DNA of 64,000 nucleotides from an uncultured Aquimarina sp. (GTDB lineage Bacteria; Bacteroidota; Bacteroidia; Flavobacteriales; Flavobacteriaceae), in contig CANMKX010000004.1 in NCBI GenBank assembly GCA_947498595.1, positions 183,167 through 247,166 on the forward strand, read 5' to 3'. Positions within the stretch are counted from its first letter, which is position 1; every line of letters begins with the position of its first letter. Shown here in pieces: positions 17,902 through 26,948 of this stretch. The notes beneath the pieces were generated by a model, which saw only the letters and a program-made list of their open reading frames with translations, was not told the origin of the DNA and searched no databases. Made by a program: the position numbers and the translations under genes.

Positions 17902-19002
17902 TTATTGTCTTATCTTCTTTGTCTCTAAATGATCCAAATAATATTCTAATTGACCTAAAACAGAACCACTATAAGAGTATTCTGTTCCTTTGATCCATTC
18001 AAGTTTTGGTAATTTCTTGTCTATATAATTCAGTTCATTACTTGTAAATAATGTTATTCCCCCTCCCATTGAAAGCTCGTAAATTTGCCTTGATACAACC
18101 TCTGTCAATTCAAAAGTATCGATTAACTCAGTACAATGCCCTGCCTCTTTATTTTCTTTAACTGGCAATACTAAATTTGTTAATTCTCCTTCTTGCCTAT
18201 ATAGAGAGTGAGGAATATGTGTTGATTTATATCTTATACCATCAAGCTGATCATTATCTCTAACCCATTGAAGTAATAACTGAGGTATTACATATTCAGG
18301 CTTAAAAGTATTTGAATAATCTTTTACTTTAACGGAACAACAAGCAATCAACGGCCATGTCATAAAATAACGATAAACTTCAATTGAATTAATGTTTTCT
18401 TCTGTAATTATAGGAGGTGTTAAATCTAGGACTTTAACTTTTTTTATATTTTTAAGTCTTACAGCTTGAAATGAATTTATTTGGGGTCTATTTAATTCTT
18501 CCCAACAAACATATAAAGTCCTACCCAAATAAAGTGAAGGAAAACCGGGTATACTAAATCTTTGTGTTGTAACTTTTTCTCGCATTTGAAATGGAATATG
18601 AAACATTTCTGAAACTTTAAAAAGAAAATTATCTTCCTTATATCTAATACGATAAAAATTCTCATCTAAAGAATATTCTTTTTGCTTTAAAATAGCATAT
18701 AAATCTTTTATTTCATTTCTTAACGTTCTGTCTAAATACGTATATGATTTAAAAGGAAATCCATTATAATATTCTTTCAAAGTATTAATCAATCCTTCAA
18801 CAATCACTTTCTGTGTCTTTTTTATAAATTGAATATTAATGCTTTCTCCATCATTAAACTGCAATTTATCACCATCTAATTGATTCACTATATTCAAGAA
18901 GTCATTTAATAGTTTTTCAATATATTTATCAAAACTTAAATCTGTTGATTGAATCTTTGGAAGCTTCAATATTTCATTTTTTAATAGTTCTTGAAACGTC
19001 AT
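17902..19002 (-). CDS. RES-domain protein (long form, probable NAD-directed)
   Basis: The protein is 366 residues from the ATG at 19002; a TTG 69 bases upstream is less likely. The centre holds the RES signature: FYRIRYKE, then RFSIPGFPSLYLG and CWEELNRP, with the Arg, Ser and Glu typical of the family. RES toxins degrade NAD+ by phosphorolysis in type II toxin-antitoxin systems. This one is larger than the usual 150-230 residues, with about 135 helical N-terminal residues, and has no Xre-type antitoxin gene next to it. It may be a regulated enzyme or defence effector rather than a classic toxin; this is inference. It is flanked by a terminator upstream (19112-19148). Confidence 0.75.
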   Translation of the reverse strand: MTFQELLKNEILKLPKIQSTDLSFDKYIEKLLNDFLNIVNQLDGDKLQFNDGESINIQFIKKTQKVIVEGLINTLKEYYNGFPFKSYTYLDRTLRNEIKDLYAILKQKEYSLDENFYRIRYKEDNFLFKVSEMFHIPFQMREKVTTQRFSIPGFPSLYLGRTLYVCWEELNRPQINSFQAVRLKNIKKVKVLDLTPPIITEENINSIEVYRYFMTWPLIACCSVKVKDYSNTFKPEYVIPQLLLQWVRDNDQLDGIRYKSTHIPHSLYRQEGELTNLVLPVKENKEAGHCTELIDTFELTEVVSRQIYELSMGGGITLFTSNELNYIDKKLPKLEWIKGTEYSYSGSVLGQLEYYLDHLETKKIRQ

Positions 19003-19111
19003 AATATTATTATTTATTAAATCTTTAGTTAATATGGCCTCATGAAATGATATTTCGACATAGCTCAGCAACTAGATTTGTATTGAAGCTCTTATATTAT
19101 AGCTCCTCATT

Positions 19112-19148
19112 AACAAAAAAAGCTACGCAATGCGCAGCTTTTTTTGTT
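19112..19148 (-). terminator. intrinsic terminator after scoB
   Basis: A 13-bp arm pair (19112-19124 and 19136-19148), with seven A on one side and seven T on the other, forms a strong hairpin about 15 bases after the scoB stop. It insulates the RES gene downstream. Confidence 0.8.
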
Positions 19149-19163
19149 AGTAAGAAGGTGAAA

Positions 19164-19820
19164 TTAATCTAATTTCATTTCTGGTATGTCTCCTTCAACA
19201 ATAAGGTTTCCTTCTGTTGCATTTTTTATTTCTTCTACACTAACTCCAGGTGCTCTCTCTAGTAATTTAAACCCTTGTGTTGTTATTTCTAAAACAGCCA
19301 AGTTTGTTACTACTCGTTTAACACATTTAACACCTGTAAGAGGAAGTGAACACTCTTTAAGTAATTTAGACTGTCCAGCTCTATTAGTATGCATCATTGC
19401 AACTATAATATTCTCTGCACTGGCAACTAAATCCATAGCTCCTCCCATTCCTTTTACCATTTTTCCAGGAATTTTCCAATTGGCTATATCTCCTGTTTCA
19501 GCTACTTCCATAGCTCCTAAAATAGTTAAATCTACATGTTTTCCTCTAATCATGTTAAAACTCGTAGCCGAATCAAAAAAAGAAGCTCCAGGAAGTGTTG
19601 TAATCGTTTGTTTACCTGCATTAATAATATCCGCATCTTCTTCTCCATCTACAGGAAAAGGTCCCATTCCTAGCACTCCATTTTCACTCTGGAATTCTAC
19701 ATCAATACCTTCAGGAATATAATTAGCTACCAAAGTTGGTATTCCAATTCCTAAATTAACGAAATATCCGTCTTCTAGTTCTTGAGCTATTCGTTTCGCT
19801 ATTCCATTTTTATCTAACAT
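19164..19820 (-). CDS. scoB: 3-oxoacid CoA-transferase subunit B
   Basis: This 218-residue subunit is the B half of succinyl-CoA:acetoacetate CoA-transferase, which activates acetoacetate to acetoacetyl-CoA at the expense of succinyl-CoA. The catalytic-Glu motif of family I CoA-transferases is visible as SENGVLGMGPFP, after the NLGIGIPTLVANYIP start region. Length fits the separate-subunit form. It lies downstream of a peroxiredoxin gene that separates it from scoA, with 13 bases between, so all three are likely one operon. Confidence 0.92.
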   Translation of the reverse strand: MLDKNGIAKRIAQELEDGYFVNLGIGIPTLVANYIPEGIDVEFQSENGVLGMGPFPVDGEEDADIINAGKQTITTLPGASFFDSATSFNMIRGKHVDLTILGAMEVAETGDIANWKIPGKMVKGMGGAMDLVASAENIIVAMMHTNRAGQSKLLKECSLPLTGVKCVKRVVTNLAVLEITTQGFKLLERAPGVSVEEIKNATEGNLIVEGDIPEMKLD

Positions 19821-19833
19821 ATTTTATGTTTTT

Positions 19834-20475
19834 TTAATCCAAATTAGGCTGTGGAGTCATCCTTAAATATGGCTTAACTTCCTTATGTCCTTTTGGGAAT
19901 AATTCTGGGATTTGTTCATTTGTAACTCCTGGTACAATAACACAATCATCTCCATGATTCCAATTAGCTGGTGTTGCTACTTTATGGTATGAAGTTAATT
20001 GTAAAGAATCTATCACCCTTAATAATTCATCAAAATTACGCCCTGTTGATGCTGGATATGTAATCGTTAATTTTATTTTTTTATCTGGACCTATCACAAA
20101 AACTGAACGTACTGTTAACTGACTATCTGCATTAGGATGAATCATATCATACAATACTGATACTTTTCTATCTTCGTCTGCTATAATAGGGAAATTCACT
20201 GTTGTATTTTGAGTTTCGTTGATATCTTTTATCCATCCATGATGAGAAGCTACTCCATCAACACTCAATGCTGCAACTTTTACATTACGTTTATTAAACT
20301 CTTCGGTATATTTTGCTACTGTACCTAGTTCTGTTGTACAAACAGGTGTGTAATCTGCTGGATGTGAAAACAAAACGCCCCAGCTTTCTCCTAACCAGTT
20401 ATGAAAATCAATTTGTCCTTCTGTTGTTTCTGCTATAAAATTTGGTGCTTCATCACCTAAACGCAATACTGCCAT
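19834..20475 (-). CDS. 1-Cys peroxiredoxin (Prx6 type)
   Basis: This 213-residue thiol peroxidase reduces hydrogen peroxide, organic hydroperoxides or peroxynitrite. The peroxidatic Cys is residue 46 in HPADYTPVCTTELG, with the P-x-x-x-T/S-x-x-C pattern. The length and the C-terminal extension (PEVKPYLRMTPQP-like, seen as KPYLRMTPQPNLD) mark the Prx6/1-Cys subgroup; no resolving Cys partner is evident in the usual position. It is sandwiched between scoA and scoB with 13-19-base gaps, an unusual place that suggests co-expression with ketone-body metabolism. Confidence 0.9.
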   Translation of the reverse strand: MAVLRLGDEAPNFIAETTEGQIDFHNWLGESWGVLFSHPADYTPVCTTELGTVAKYTEEFNKRNVKVAALSVDGVASHHGWIKDINETQNTTVNFPIIADEDRKVSVLYDMIHPNADSQLTVRSVFVIGPDKKIKLTITYPASTGRNFDELLRVIDSLQLTSYHKVATPANWNHGDDCVIVPGVTNEQIPELFPKGHKEVKPYLRMTPQPNLD

Positions 20476-20494
20476 AATCTTCTTTTTTAATTTT

Positions 20495-21196
20495 TTATTT
20501 TCTTTTTCTAACTGTACGTTGCTCTATTCTTTTTTCAAAATGCGCTCCTTGAAAAATACGTTGTACAAAAATCCCTGGGATATGTATTTGATCTGGATCT
20601 AGTGTACCTGCTGGTACTAATTCTTCTACCTCCGCTACTGTTATTTTTGCAGCACCACACATACATGGATTAAAGTTACGAGCAGTACCTTTAAATATTA
20701 GGTTCCCAGCTTCGTCTCCTTTCCATGCTTTTACAAATGCAAAATCTGCCTTAAAAGCTTCTTCTAAGACATACATTTTCCCATTAAATTCTCTTGTTTC
20801 TTTTCCTTCGGCTACTTCTGTACCGTATCCAGCTGGAGTATAAAAAGCTGGAAAACCTCCTTGTGCTGCTTTGCATCGCTCTGCAAGGGTTCCTTGTGGA
20901 ATTAATTCTACATCAAGCTCACCACTAAGCATTTGACGTTCAAACTCATCATTCTCTCCTACATAAGAAGAGATCATTTTATTGATTTGTTTTTTCTGAA
21001 GTAAGAGTCCTAAACCAAAATCATCGACTCCTGCATTATTAGATATACAGGTAAGTCCTTTTATAGTACGTTTTACAAGTTCTGCTATTGCATTTTCTGG
21101 AATACCGCAAAGACCAAAACCTCCTAACATAAGAGTCATGTTATCTTCTACTCCATCTAATGCTTCTGTAACACTTGCTACCGTTTTACGAATCAT
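20495..21196 (-). CDS. scoA: 3-oxoacid CoA-transferase subunit A
   Basis: This 233-residue A subunit pairs with ScoB. It carries the CoA-transferase glycine-rich segment [15 protein letters not shown] near residues 23-37, the [15 protein letters not shown] region, and the [10 protein letters not shown] and [13 protein letters not shown] motifs. It begins an operon with the peroxiredoxin and scoB genes. Its start codon abuts a long inverted repeat (21195-21246) that may regulate it. Confidence 0.92.
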   Translation of the reverse strand: MIRKTVASVTEALDGVEDNMTLMLGGFGLCGIPENAIAELVKRTIKGLTCISNNAGVDDFGLGLLLQKKQINKMISSYVGENDEFERQMLSGELDVELIPQGTLAERCKAAQGGFPAFYTPAGYGTEVAEGKETREFNGKMYVLEEAFKADFAFVKAWKGDEAGNLIFKGTARNFNPCMCGAAKITVAEVEELVPAGTLDPDQIHIPGIFVQRIFQGAHFEKRIEQRTVRKRK

Positions 21197-21246
21197 AGTG
21201 TGCTATTTTATTGAGTACTAAAAGTACTAAAAAAATAGCGCACTAT
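21195..21246 (-). promoter_or_regulatory. 52-base inverted repeat at the scoA start
   Basis: Outer arms 21195-21209 and 21232-21246 pair with one G-U wobble, and an inner AGTACT repeat (21214-21219 and 21224-21229) pairs within the loop. In the scoA transcript this would be a tall hairpin ending at the ATG; in DNA it could be an operator. It starts at the last base pairs of the start codon, so it can affect initiation. Confidence 0.5.
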
Positions 21247-21305
21247 ATCGTTTGAAAATGCTTTCTTTATGGATATTAATATTATTTTAAGAAGCTATTT
21301 AATTC

Positions 21306-23609
21306 TTAGAATTCTTCTTCTCCTGTTTCGTCAACTCCTTGAGTTACCTTAAATTTATTACAATCAACTTCTATAGATAAGTCTTCTGGTTTTTCAAAAT
21401 TACCTTTAGAAACATGCAAACTCTTATCTTCATAACATTTTCTCATAAACAACGCCCAAATAGGCAATGCCATTGCAGCTCCTTGACCGTATCGTACTGT
21501 AGGGAAATGAACCGCACGATCGTCCGCTCCAACCCATACTCCAGTTGTTAAGTTTGGAACAATCCCCATAAACCAACCGTCACTTTGATTTTGTGTAGTT
21601 CCTGTTTTACCTGCGATTGGATTTGTAAACTGATATGGGTATCCTGTAATTACATTTTTATAATCATATCGTTCTGAAGGGCCTGTACGCAAACGTACAC
21701 CTGATCCAGATTGCGTAACTCCTTCCATTAAGTTAAGTGTTACATATGCTGCCTCTTTACTAATTACATCTTTAGTTTCTGGAATAAATTGATATAATAT
21801 AGTTCCATTTTTATCTTCTATACTTGTTACCATTACTGGTTTTGTATAAATACCTTTATTAGCAAAAGTACTATATGCTCCAACCATTTCTGATAATTTT
21901 AAATCTACAGATCCTAAACATATAGATGCTACTGGCGGGATTTCTGACTTTACTCCCATCTTGTTAGCTAATCTAATAATAGGTTCTGGCCCTATACGAT
22001 CCATAAGTCTAGCAGAAACTGTATTTACTGATTTTGCTAAAGCTGTTTTTAAATTTAAGTACCCTCCATAATCTCCATCACTGTTTTTAGGTGTCCAATC
22101 TTCGGTTACTCCAAATTTTCCTTTAGGTATTGTTATTTGAGTATTAGGTAATGTATCACAAGGAGATAATTTTAATTGATCTATTGCTGTTGCATATACA
22201 AAAGGTTTAAATGTTGATCCCACTTGACGTACACCTTGATTTACTTGATCATATTGAAAGTGCTTGTAATCTAATCCTCCTACCCATGCTTTTACTTGTC
22301 CTGTTTGAGGCTCCATAGACATCAATCCTGTTCGGAAAAATGATTTATAATATAATATCGAATCTCTTGGAGTCATAATTGTATCTTTTTCTCCTTGCCA
22401 AGAAAAGATTTTCATATCTCTTTCCACATCAAAAGATGCCAAGATTTCTGCTTCGCTTTTTCCTTGTTTAAGCATTTTTCTTCGACGTGTAGAAGAATGA
22501 ATAGCTCGATTCATAATTCCTTCTATTTCCCCTTCAGTTAAATCTCTAAAAGGTGCTGTCTTATTCTTTTCATTTTGCTTAACAAACTCTTTTTGTAATC
22601 TAGGTAAGTGCTCTGCTACTGCTTCTTCTGCATATCGCTGCATACGAGAATCAATAGTAACATTAACTTTTAAACCATCTCTATAAATATCATAATAAAT
22701 TGTTTTACCTTCTTCATCTTGTCCTATTGGGTTTGCTTGAACCCATTCATCCATCCATTTTCTTAAATATTCTCTGAAATAAGTTGCTAAACCATCACTA
22801 TGTCCCTCTGGAGAAAAATCTAAAGTCATTGGTAAGCTTTTTAGGCTATCTCTATCTTTAACTGTTAGATATCCGTATTTCTCCATTTGATCCAATACTG
22901 TGTTTCTTCTTCTTAATGATTTTTTCTTAGAAACTTTTCTATGTGGATTAAACTGTCTCGGATTTTTAAGCATTCCAACAATGACTGCTGCTTCTTCTAC
23001 TTTTAAATCTCCTACATTTTTATTAAAATAAATACGTGACGCGGAACTTACTCCTATTGCTTGAAACAAGAAGTCTTGTTTATTAAGGTACATTGCAATA
23101 ATTTCATTCTTGGTATATTGACGTTCTAATCTCGTAGCAATTACCCACTCTTTTATTTTTTGTGTGTATTTTTTCCAACCTTTAGCTCTTTCTCCATGAA
23201 ATAACAATTTCGCTAACTGTTGTGTGATCGTACTTGCTCCTCCTTTTGTACCTAAAAAAGTAAATGCTCTTAAAGTACCTCTACCATCTATCCCTGAGTG
23301 CTCATAGAAACGCGCATCTTCTGTTGCGACTAATGCATCTACTAAGTTTTTTGGAAGTTCTTCATAATCAACAGGAGTTCTATTTTCTTTAAAATATGTT
23401 CCTATAATCTTACCATCAGAAGATATAATTTGTGTTGCTAAATCATTTTTAGGGTTCTCTAGTTCTTTAAAATCTGGCATAGGACCAAAATACTCCCAGC
23501 TTGCCATCATAAAAACTAAGGTTGCAATTCCTAATCCAGCAATGAATAGTCCCCAGAACCATCCTATATACTTCCACTTACTTTTAGATTTCTGTATTAT
23601 ATCTTCCAT
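21306..23609 (-). CDS. penicillin-binding protein 1A, bifunctional glycosyltransferase/transpeptidase
   Basis: This 767-residue class A PBP polymerises and cross-links peptidoglycan in the periplasm. One membrane anchor lies near residues 14-36. The GT51 domain shows ATEDARFYEHSGID and GGASTITQQLAK. The transpeptidase has the serine motif STFKPF (about residue 466), SVNT (about 526) and KTGTTQNQSDGWF (about 666). The start MEDIIQKSKSKWK fits a cytoplasmic tail. It follows gldH by 22 bases in a run ricT-like, gldH, PBP1A that is typical of flavobacteria. Confidence 0.93.
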   Translation of the reverse strand: MEDIIQKSKSKWKYIGWFWGLFIAGLGIATLVFMMASWEYFGPMPDFKELENPKNDLATQIISSDGKIIGTYFKENRTPVDYEELPKNLVDALVATEDARFYEHSGIDGRGTLRAFTFLGTKGGASTITQQLAKLLFHGERAKGWKKYTQKIKEWVIATRLERQYTKNEIIAMYLNKQDFLFQAIGVSSASRIYFNKNVGDLKVEEAAVIVGMLKNPRQFNPHRKVSKKKSLRRRNTVLDQMEKYGYLTVKDRDSLKSLPMTLDFSPEGHSDGLATYFREYLRKWMDEWVQANPIGQDEEGKTIYYDIYRDGLKVNVTIDSRMQRYAEEAVAEHLPRLQKEFVKQNEKNKTAPFRDLTEGEIEGIMNRAIHSSTRRRKMLKQGKSEAEILASFDVERDMKIFSWQGEKDTIMTPRDSILYYKSFFRTGLMSMEPQTGQVKAWVGGLDYKHFQYDQVNQGVRQVGSTFKPFVYATAIDQLKLSPCDTLPNTQITIPKGKFGVTEDWTPKNSDGDYGGYLNLKTALAKSVNTVSARLMDRIGPEPIIRLANKMGVKSEIPPVASICLGSVDLKLSEMVGAYSTFANKGIYTKPVMVTSIEDKNGTILYQFIPETKDVISKEAAYVTLNLMEGVTQSGSGVRLRTGPSERYDYKNVITGYPYQFTNPIAGKTGTTQNQSDGWFMGIVPNLTTGVWVGADDRAVHFPTVRYGQGAAMALPIWALFMRKCYEDKSLHVSKGNFEKPEDLSIEVDCNKFKVTQGVDETGEEEF

Positions 23610-23631
23610 TATTGTATGCTATCTTCTTTAC

Positions 23632-24120
23632 TTACGGATTTATATTTTCAATTCTAAATCCTACTTCTGTAACTCCTTCTAAAAGGTCAATCCCATATAC
23701 TTTACCATTTTTTCGCATGGCATGTTGTATCGTAATTTTATAATCTCCTTTTTCTGTAAATCTTATTTTTTCTTTGTACCACAGTTTATTTTCTTTAAGA
23801 TCTGTAAATCCTGTACCTAACCATTCTCCATTAGCCTGAGCCATCTCATATTGTAAAGTATCTATTAACGTTTTACCTTCTGGAAATTCCATCTTAGTTA
23901 TGAGGTATAAATTACTAAACGGATACTCATTAGTATTTCTCAAGGTCAAAAACAAATTGTATTGTTTAAGAGAGTCTAATTGTGGTAAATTAAATTCGGT
24001 TAACGAATCCTTATGCCATCCATCTGGCATACTTTTATATTGATCAAAAACTCGGTTTTGATCACATGATACCAAACCTAACATCAATAATAGTATGATA
24101 AAAATATTATGCTTTGTCAT
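23632..24120 (-). CDS. gldH: gliding motility lipoprotein GldH
   Basis: The protein is 162 residues with a lipoprotein signal (hydrophobic stretch to LLMLGLVSC, lipobox Cys at about residue 19). The body, with QNRVFDQYKSMPDGWHKDSL and the WLGTGFTDLKENKLWYKE segment, matches GldH of the Flavobacteriia gliding/T9SS gene set. It is thought to sit in the envelope and is needed for gliding. Its ATG overlaps the end of the upstream PSP1-family gene by 14 bases, so expression is coupled. Confidence 0.9.
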   Translation of the reverse strand: MTKHNIFIILLLMLGLVSCDQNRVFDQYKSMPDGWHKDSLTEFNLPQLDSLKQYNLFLTLRNTNEYPFSNLYLITKMEFPEGKTLIDTLQYEMAQANGEWLGTGFTDLKENKLWYKEKIRFTEKGDYKITIQHAMRKNGKVYGIDLLEGVTEVGFRIENINP

Positions 24121-25519
24121 TTTTCTTATTATCCTGCTGTGGTTTTCGTTTATTATTATTTTGGTTTTTTCTTCTTGGCTTAGGCTTATTTTGATTTGTT
24201 TTTGCCTTTGTATTTGGTCTTTTAGATTGTTGTTCTTTTACCTCTCCTCCTTGAGTTTTCTTTCTTCTTGTTGTATTGTTTGAAGTGTTTTTTTGTTCCC
24301 CTTTAGGTTTTGGCTTTGGTTTCGGTTTTGGCTTTGGCTTCGGTTTATTATTATTATTCGAAACCGTTCGTTTATTATTTGAAGTATTTTTTTTGGTTCT
24401 ATTTCTCTTACGTCTATTAGTCTTTTTAGGTTGATCAAATCGTGTTAAACTATCTTGACCTACAACGTTTTCAAAATCAACTTTGGCATCTTCTAGTAAT
24501 TCTGATGCAAATTCTTCTAAACTTACTACCTTTTCACCAGCTTCATTAGCTGCTATAATTTCATTAGCATGTTCTATTGTAATTTTATGCCAATTCATCC
24601 ATTCTCCTTCATAGGCATACCACATATACCCTTTAAAAATGTCTGTTTTTTGGCAAACAGCAGTTCCTTTTTCTGTTCTAAGTTTGATTTCAGTTTTAGG
24701 AAATTCTTGTAAAGCATCTACATAAGCATCTAACTCATAGTTCAAACAGCATTTCAATTTTCCACATTGTCCTGCTAATTTTTGAGGATTCAAAGATAAT
24801 TGCTGATATCTAGCTGCGCTGGTTGTTACTGATCTAAAATCTGACAACCAAGTAGAACAACATAATTCTCGCCCACAAGACCCTATACCACCTAATCTAG
24901 CTGCTTCTTGTCTAAATCCGATTTGTCGCATTTCTATTCGCGTACTAAATTCGTGCGCAAACTCTTTTATCAATTGTCGAAAATCTACTCTATCTTCTGC
25001 TGTATAATAGAATGTCGCTTTTGATCCATCTCCTTGAAATTCAATATCAGAAATTTTCATCTGAAGTTCTAATCGAATAGCAATTTCTCTGGCTCTAACT
25101 TTCATTGCATCTTCTCGATCTCTAGCTTTTTGCCAGAGATCGATATCTTTTTGCGATGCTTTTCTATATATTTTTTTTGTATCCTCTCCGTCGATCTCAA
25201 TGTTTTTCTTTTTCATTTGGATGCGCACTAACTCACCTGTTAGTGTTACCATTCCTACATCATGACCTGGAGAAGCTTCTGTAGCTACTATATCTCCTAT
25301 ACTGAGCGTTAAATTCTCTGGATTTTTGTAATATTGTTTTCTTCCGTTTTTAAATCGTATTTCCACATAATTAAATGGTGCCATACCTCCTGGCAATGCC
25401 ATATTTGACAACCAATCAAAAACTGTTAATTTATTACATCCATCTGTGCCACAGGTTCCATTATTCTTACAACCTTTAGGTTGTCCATCCTTACCTGAAG
25501 AACAACTACTACACCCCAT
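24107..25519 (-). CDS. PSP1/RicT-type regulatory protein with Lys-Pro-rich tail
   Basis: The 470-residue protein starts with a Cys-rich segment (MGCSSCSSGKDGQPKGC) that may bind metal, then has the PSP1 C-terminal domain (Stage 0 sporulation YaaT/RicT family) across residues about 110-280. Typical segments are YYTAEDRVDFRQLIKEFA, GGIGSCGRELCCSTWL and KCCLNYELDAY, the last two being conserved Cys clusters. The final 110 residues are low complexity: an alternating Lys-Pro run and many Asn, Lys and Arg. RicT relatives act with RNase Y in Bacillus. Here the role is inferred only. It is the first gene of the run leading to gldH and PBP1A. Confidence 0.82.
   Translation of the reverse strand: MGCSSCSSGKDGQPKGCKNNGTCGTDGCNKLTVFDWLSNMALPGGMAPFNYVEIRFKNGRKQYYKNPENLTLSIGDIVATEASPGHDVGMVTLTGELVRIQMKKKNIEIDGEDTKKIYRKASQKDIDLWQKARDREDAMKVRAREIAIRLELQMKISDIEFQGDGSKATFYYTAEDRVDFRQLIKEFAHEFSTRIEMRQIGFRQEAARLGGIGSCGRELCCSTWLSDFRSVTTSAARYQQLSLNPQKLAGQCGKLKCCLNYELDAYVDALQEFPKTEIKLRTEKGTAVCQKTDIFKGYMWYAYEGEWMNWHKITIEHANEIIAANEAGEKVVSLEEFASELLEDAKVDFENVVGQDSLTRFDQPKKTNRRKRNRTKKNTSNNKRTVSNNNNKPKPKPKPKPKPKPKGEQKNTSNNTTRRKKTQGGEVKEQQSKRPNTKAKTNQNKPKPRRKNQNNNKRKPQQDNKKNDKA
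24304..24347 (-). repeat. alternating Lys-Pro codon repeat
   Basis: About seven consecutive Lys-Pro dipeptides are encoded by a near-repeat of a 6-base unit inside the 3' part of the PSP1-family gene. Such a tract is prone to copy-number change without frameshift because the unit is a multiple of three. Confidence 0.7.
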
Positions 25520-25542
25520 ATTATTTGTCTATATTGTAATTT

Positions 25543-25563
25543 GTTTACGTTAAATAACGTAAC
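25543..25563 (-). promoter_or_regulatory. inverted repeat upstream of the PSP1-family gene
   Basis: ACGTTA and TAACGT (25547-25560) flank a 2-base AA spacer, with GTT and AAC outside. It lies about 25-45 bases upstream of the start codon, a position expected for a repressor or activator site. No protein can be assigned. Confidence 0.3.
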
Positions 25564-25748
25564 AAAAACGGTTCGTACTCTATCTATTTTTATTCAAACA
25601 TCTCCCGTATCTTCTTGATCCTATCAAACGATTTCATATATTAAACTAATATCTAAGATATGTTTTAATCATTTTTTATCAAAAAAATAGAATTGGTTAA
25701 AGATAGTATGATTTTTCTACAAACGAATACATTTGAAGTAAATTACCA

Positions 25749-26780
25749 CTACTTCTTAAATTTCAACACTTCTGAACGCCCTTTCTTAAAGATTTTATTA
25801 CTATTAGATTTCCCTTTTCTAAGAGCTTTTTGTTCTTCAAAAGGCAAGCTATTAATTTCTTTACAAGTATCAGAACAACATGTATCCATAGCTGAAGCAC
25901 ATTCTTCACATTGTATAAACAACAAATGACAAGCTTCATTAGCACAATTTACATGTGTATCACAAGGCTTTCCGCACTGGTGACAATTTGAAATAATATC
26001 ATCAGATATTTTTTCTCCTTTTCTATGGTCAAAAACAAAGTTTTTACCTTTAAACTTGTTATCTAAACCTTCGGCTTCTACTTGCCTTGCATATTCTATA
26101 ATTCCACCTTCTAATTGAAATACTTTTTTAAACCCTTTGTGTTTATAATACGCACTTGCTTTTTCACAACGAATTCCTCCAGTACAATACATCACTAAGT
26201 TTTTATCTTCTTTGTGATCTTTTAAATCTTCTTCTATAATATCTAAAGAATCTCTAAATGTATCTACATCAGGTACAATTGCTCCTTCAAAATGACCAAT
26301 CTCACTTTCATAATGATTTCGCATATCAACTAATATTGTATTAGGATCTGCGATAATATCATTAAATTCTTTTGCTCTTAAATGTTTCCCTTTATTCGTA
26401 ACATCAAAAGATTCATCATTTAATCCATCTGCTAGGATTTTTGTACGAACTTTCACTTTTAATTTCAAGAATGATTTTGTGTCTTGCTCTCTCGCGATAT
26501 TTAAACGAATTCCATTTAAAAAAGAAATACTATCTAAATGTTCTTTAAAAGCATTGAAATTAGGAGCTGGTACAGATAATTGGGCATTAATTCCTTCTTT
26601 TGCGACATAAATACGTCCTAGAACGTCTAATTTATCCCAATTAAGATATAAGTGATTCCTAAAAATTTCTGGGTTTCCAATATTAGCATATTGGTAAAAA
26701 GAAATCGTTATACGCTCTAATCCAGCTTCATCTATTAATTCTGCTCTTTCTTTTGCGCTTAGTTTATTGTACAGTTGCAT
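25749..26780 (-). CDS. trhO: tRNA uridine(34) hydroxylase TrhO (rhodanese-related)
   Basis: This 343-residue protein matches TrhO/YceA, which forms 5-hydroxyuridine at the wobble position of tRNAs. The N-terminal UPF0176 domain is followed by a rhodanese domain with the Cys199-Thr-Gly-Gly-Ile-Arg-Cys205 loop (CTGGIRC). The C-terminal part has Cys-rich pairs (CHQCGKPC, CANEACH, CEECASAMDTCC) like the family's zinc-binding tail. The rhodanese Cys loop is intact. It is a single gene with its own -7 box upstream. Confidence 0.88.
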   Translation of the reverse strand: MQLYNKLSAKERAELIDEAGLERITISFYQYANIGNPEIFRNHLYLNWDKLDVLGRIYVAKEGINAQLSVPAPNFNAFKEHLDSISFLNGIRLNIAREQDTKSFLKLKVKVRTKILADGLNDESFDVTNKGKHLRAKEFNDIIADPNTILVDMRNHYESEIGHFEGAIVPDVDTFRDSLDIIEEDLKDHKEDKNLVMYCTGGIRCEKASAYYKHKGFKKVFQLEGGIIEYARQVEAEGLDNKFKGKNFVFDHRKGEKISDDIISNCHQCGKPCDTHVNCANEACHLLFIQCEECASAMDTCCSDTCKEINSLPFEEQKALRKGKSNSNKIFKKGRSEVLKFKK

Positions 26781-26825
26781 GCTATACTAATGTTTTTTTA
26801 ATGTTAAAAGAAATATTTGTTAGCG

Positions 26826-26833
26826 CAAAAATA
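26826..26833 (-). promoter_or_regulatory. -7 promoter box for trhO
   Basis: On the - strand this reads TATTTTTG, a match to TAnnTTTG, about 46 bases upstream of the trhO ATG. It lies just downstream of the terminator at 26857-26893, the expected order for a separate transcription unit. Confidence 0.4.
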
Positions 26834-26856
26834 CAAATACTAATATAATAGGAAAT

Positions 26857-26893
26857 AAAAAATGCCTCGAAAACCACTTCAAGGCATTTTTTT
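26857..26893 (-). terminator. intrinsic terminator between trhO and recA
   Basis: Arms around AAAATGCCT (26857-26867) and AGGCATTTTTTT (26882-26893) form an 11-bp stem with A- and T-tracts. A terminator here, between two divergent genes, needs a transcript; the only candidate is the small open frame at 26949-27035 read on the - strand. Confidence 0.7.
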
Positions 26894-26948
26894 GGTTAAT
26901 CCGTTATTTAAAATTTATTCGAAATATTAAATTCTATAATAACGGAAG

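Noticed and set aside
18994..19071. Upstream TTG start for the RES gene
   Set aside because: The ATG at 19002 leaves a normal protein, and the TTG extension has no supporting signal.
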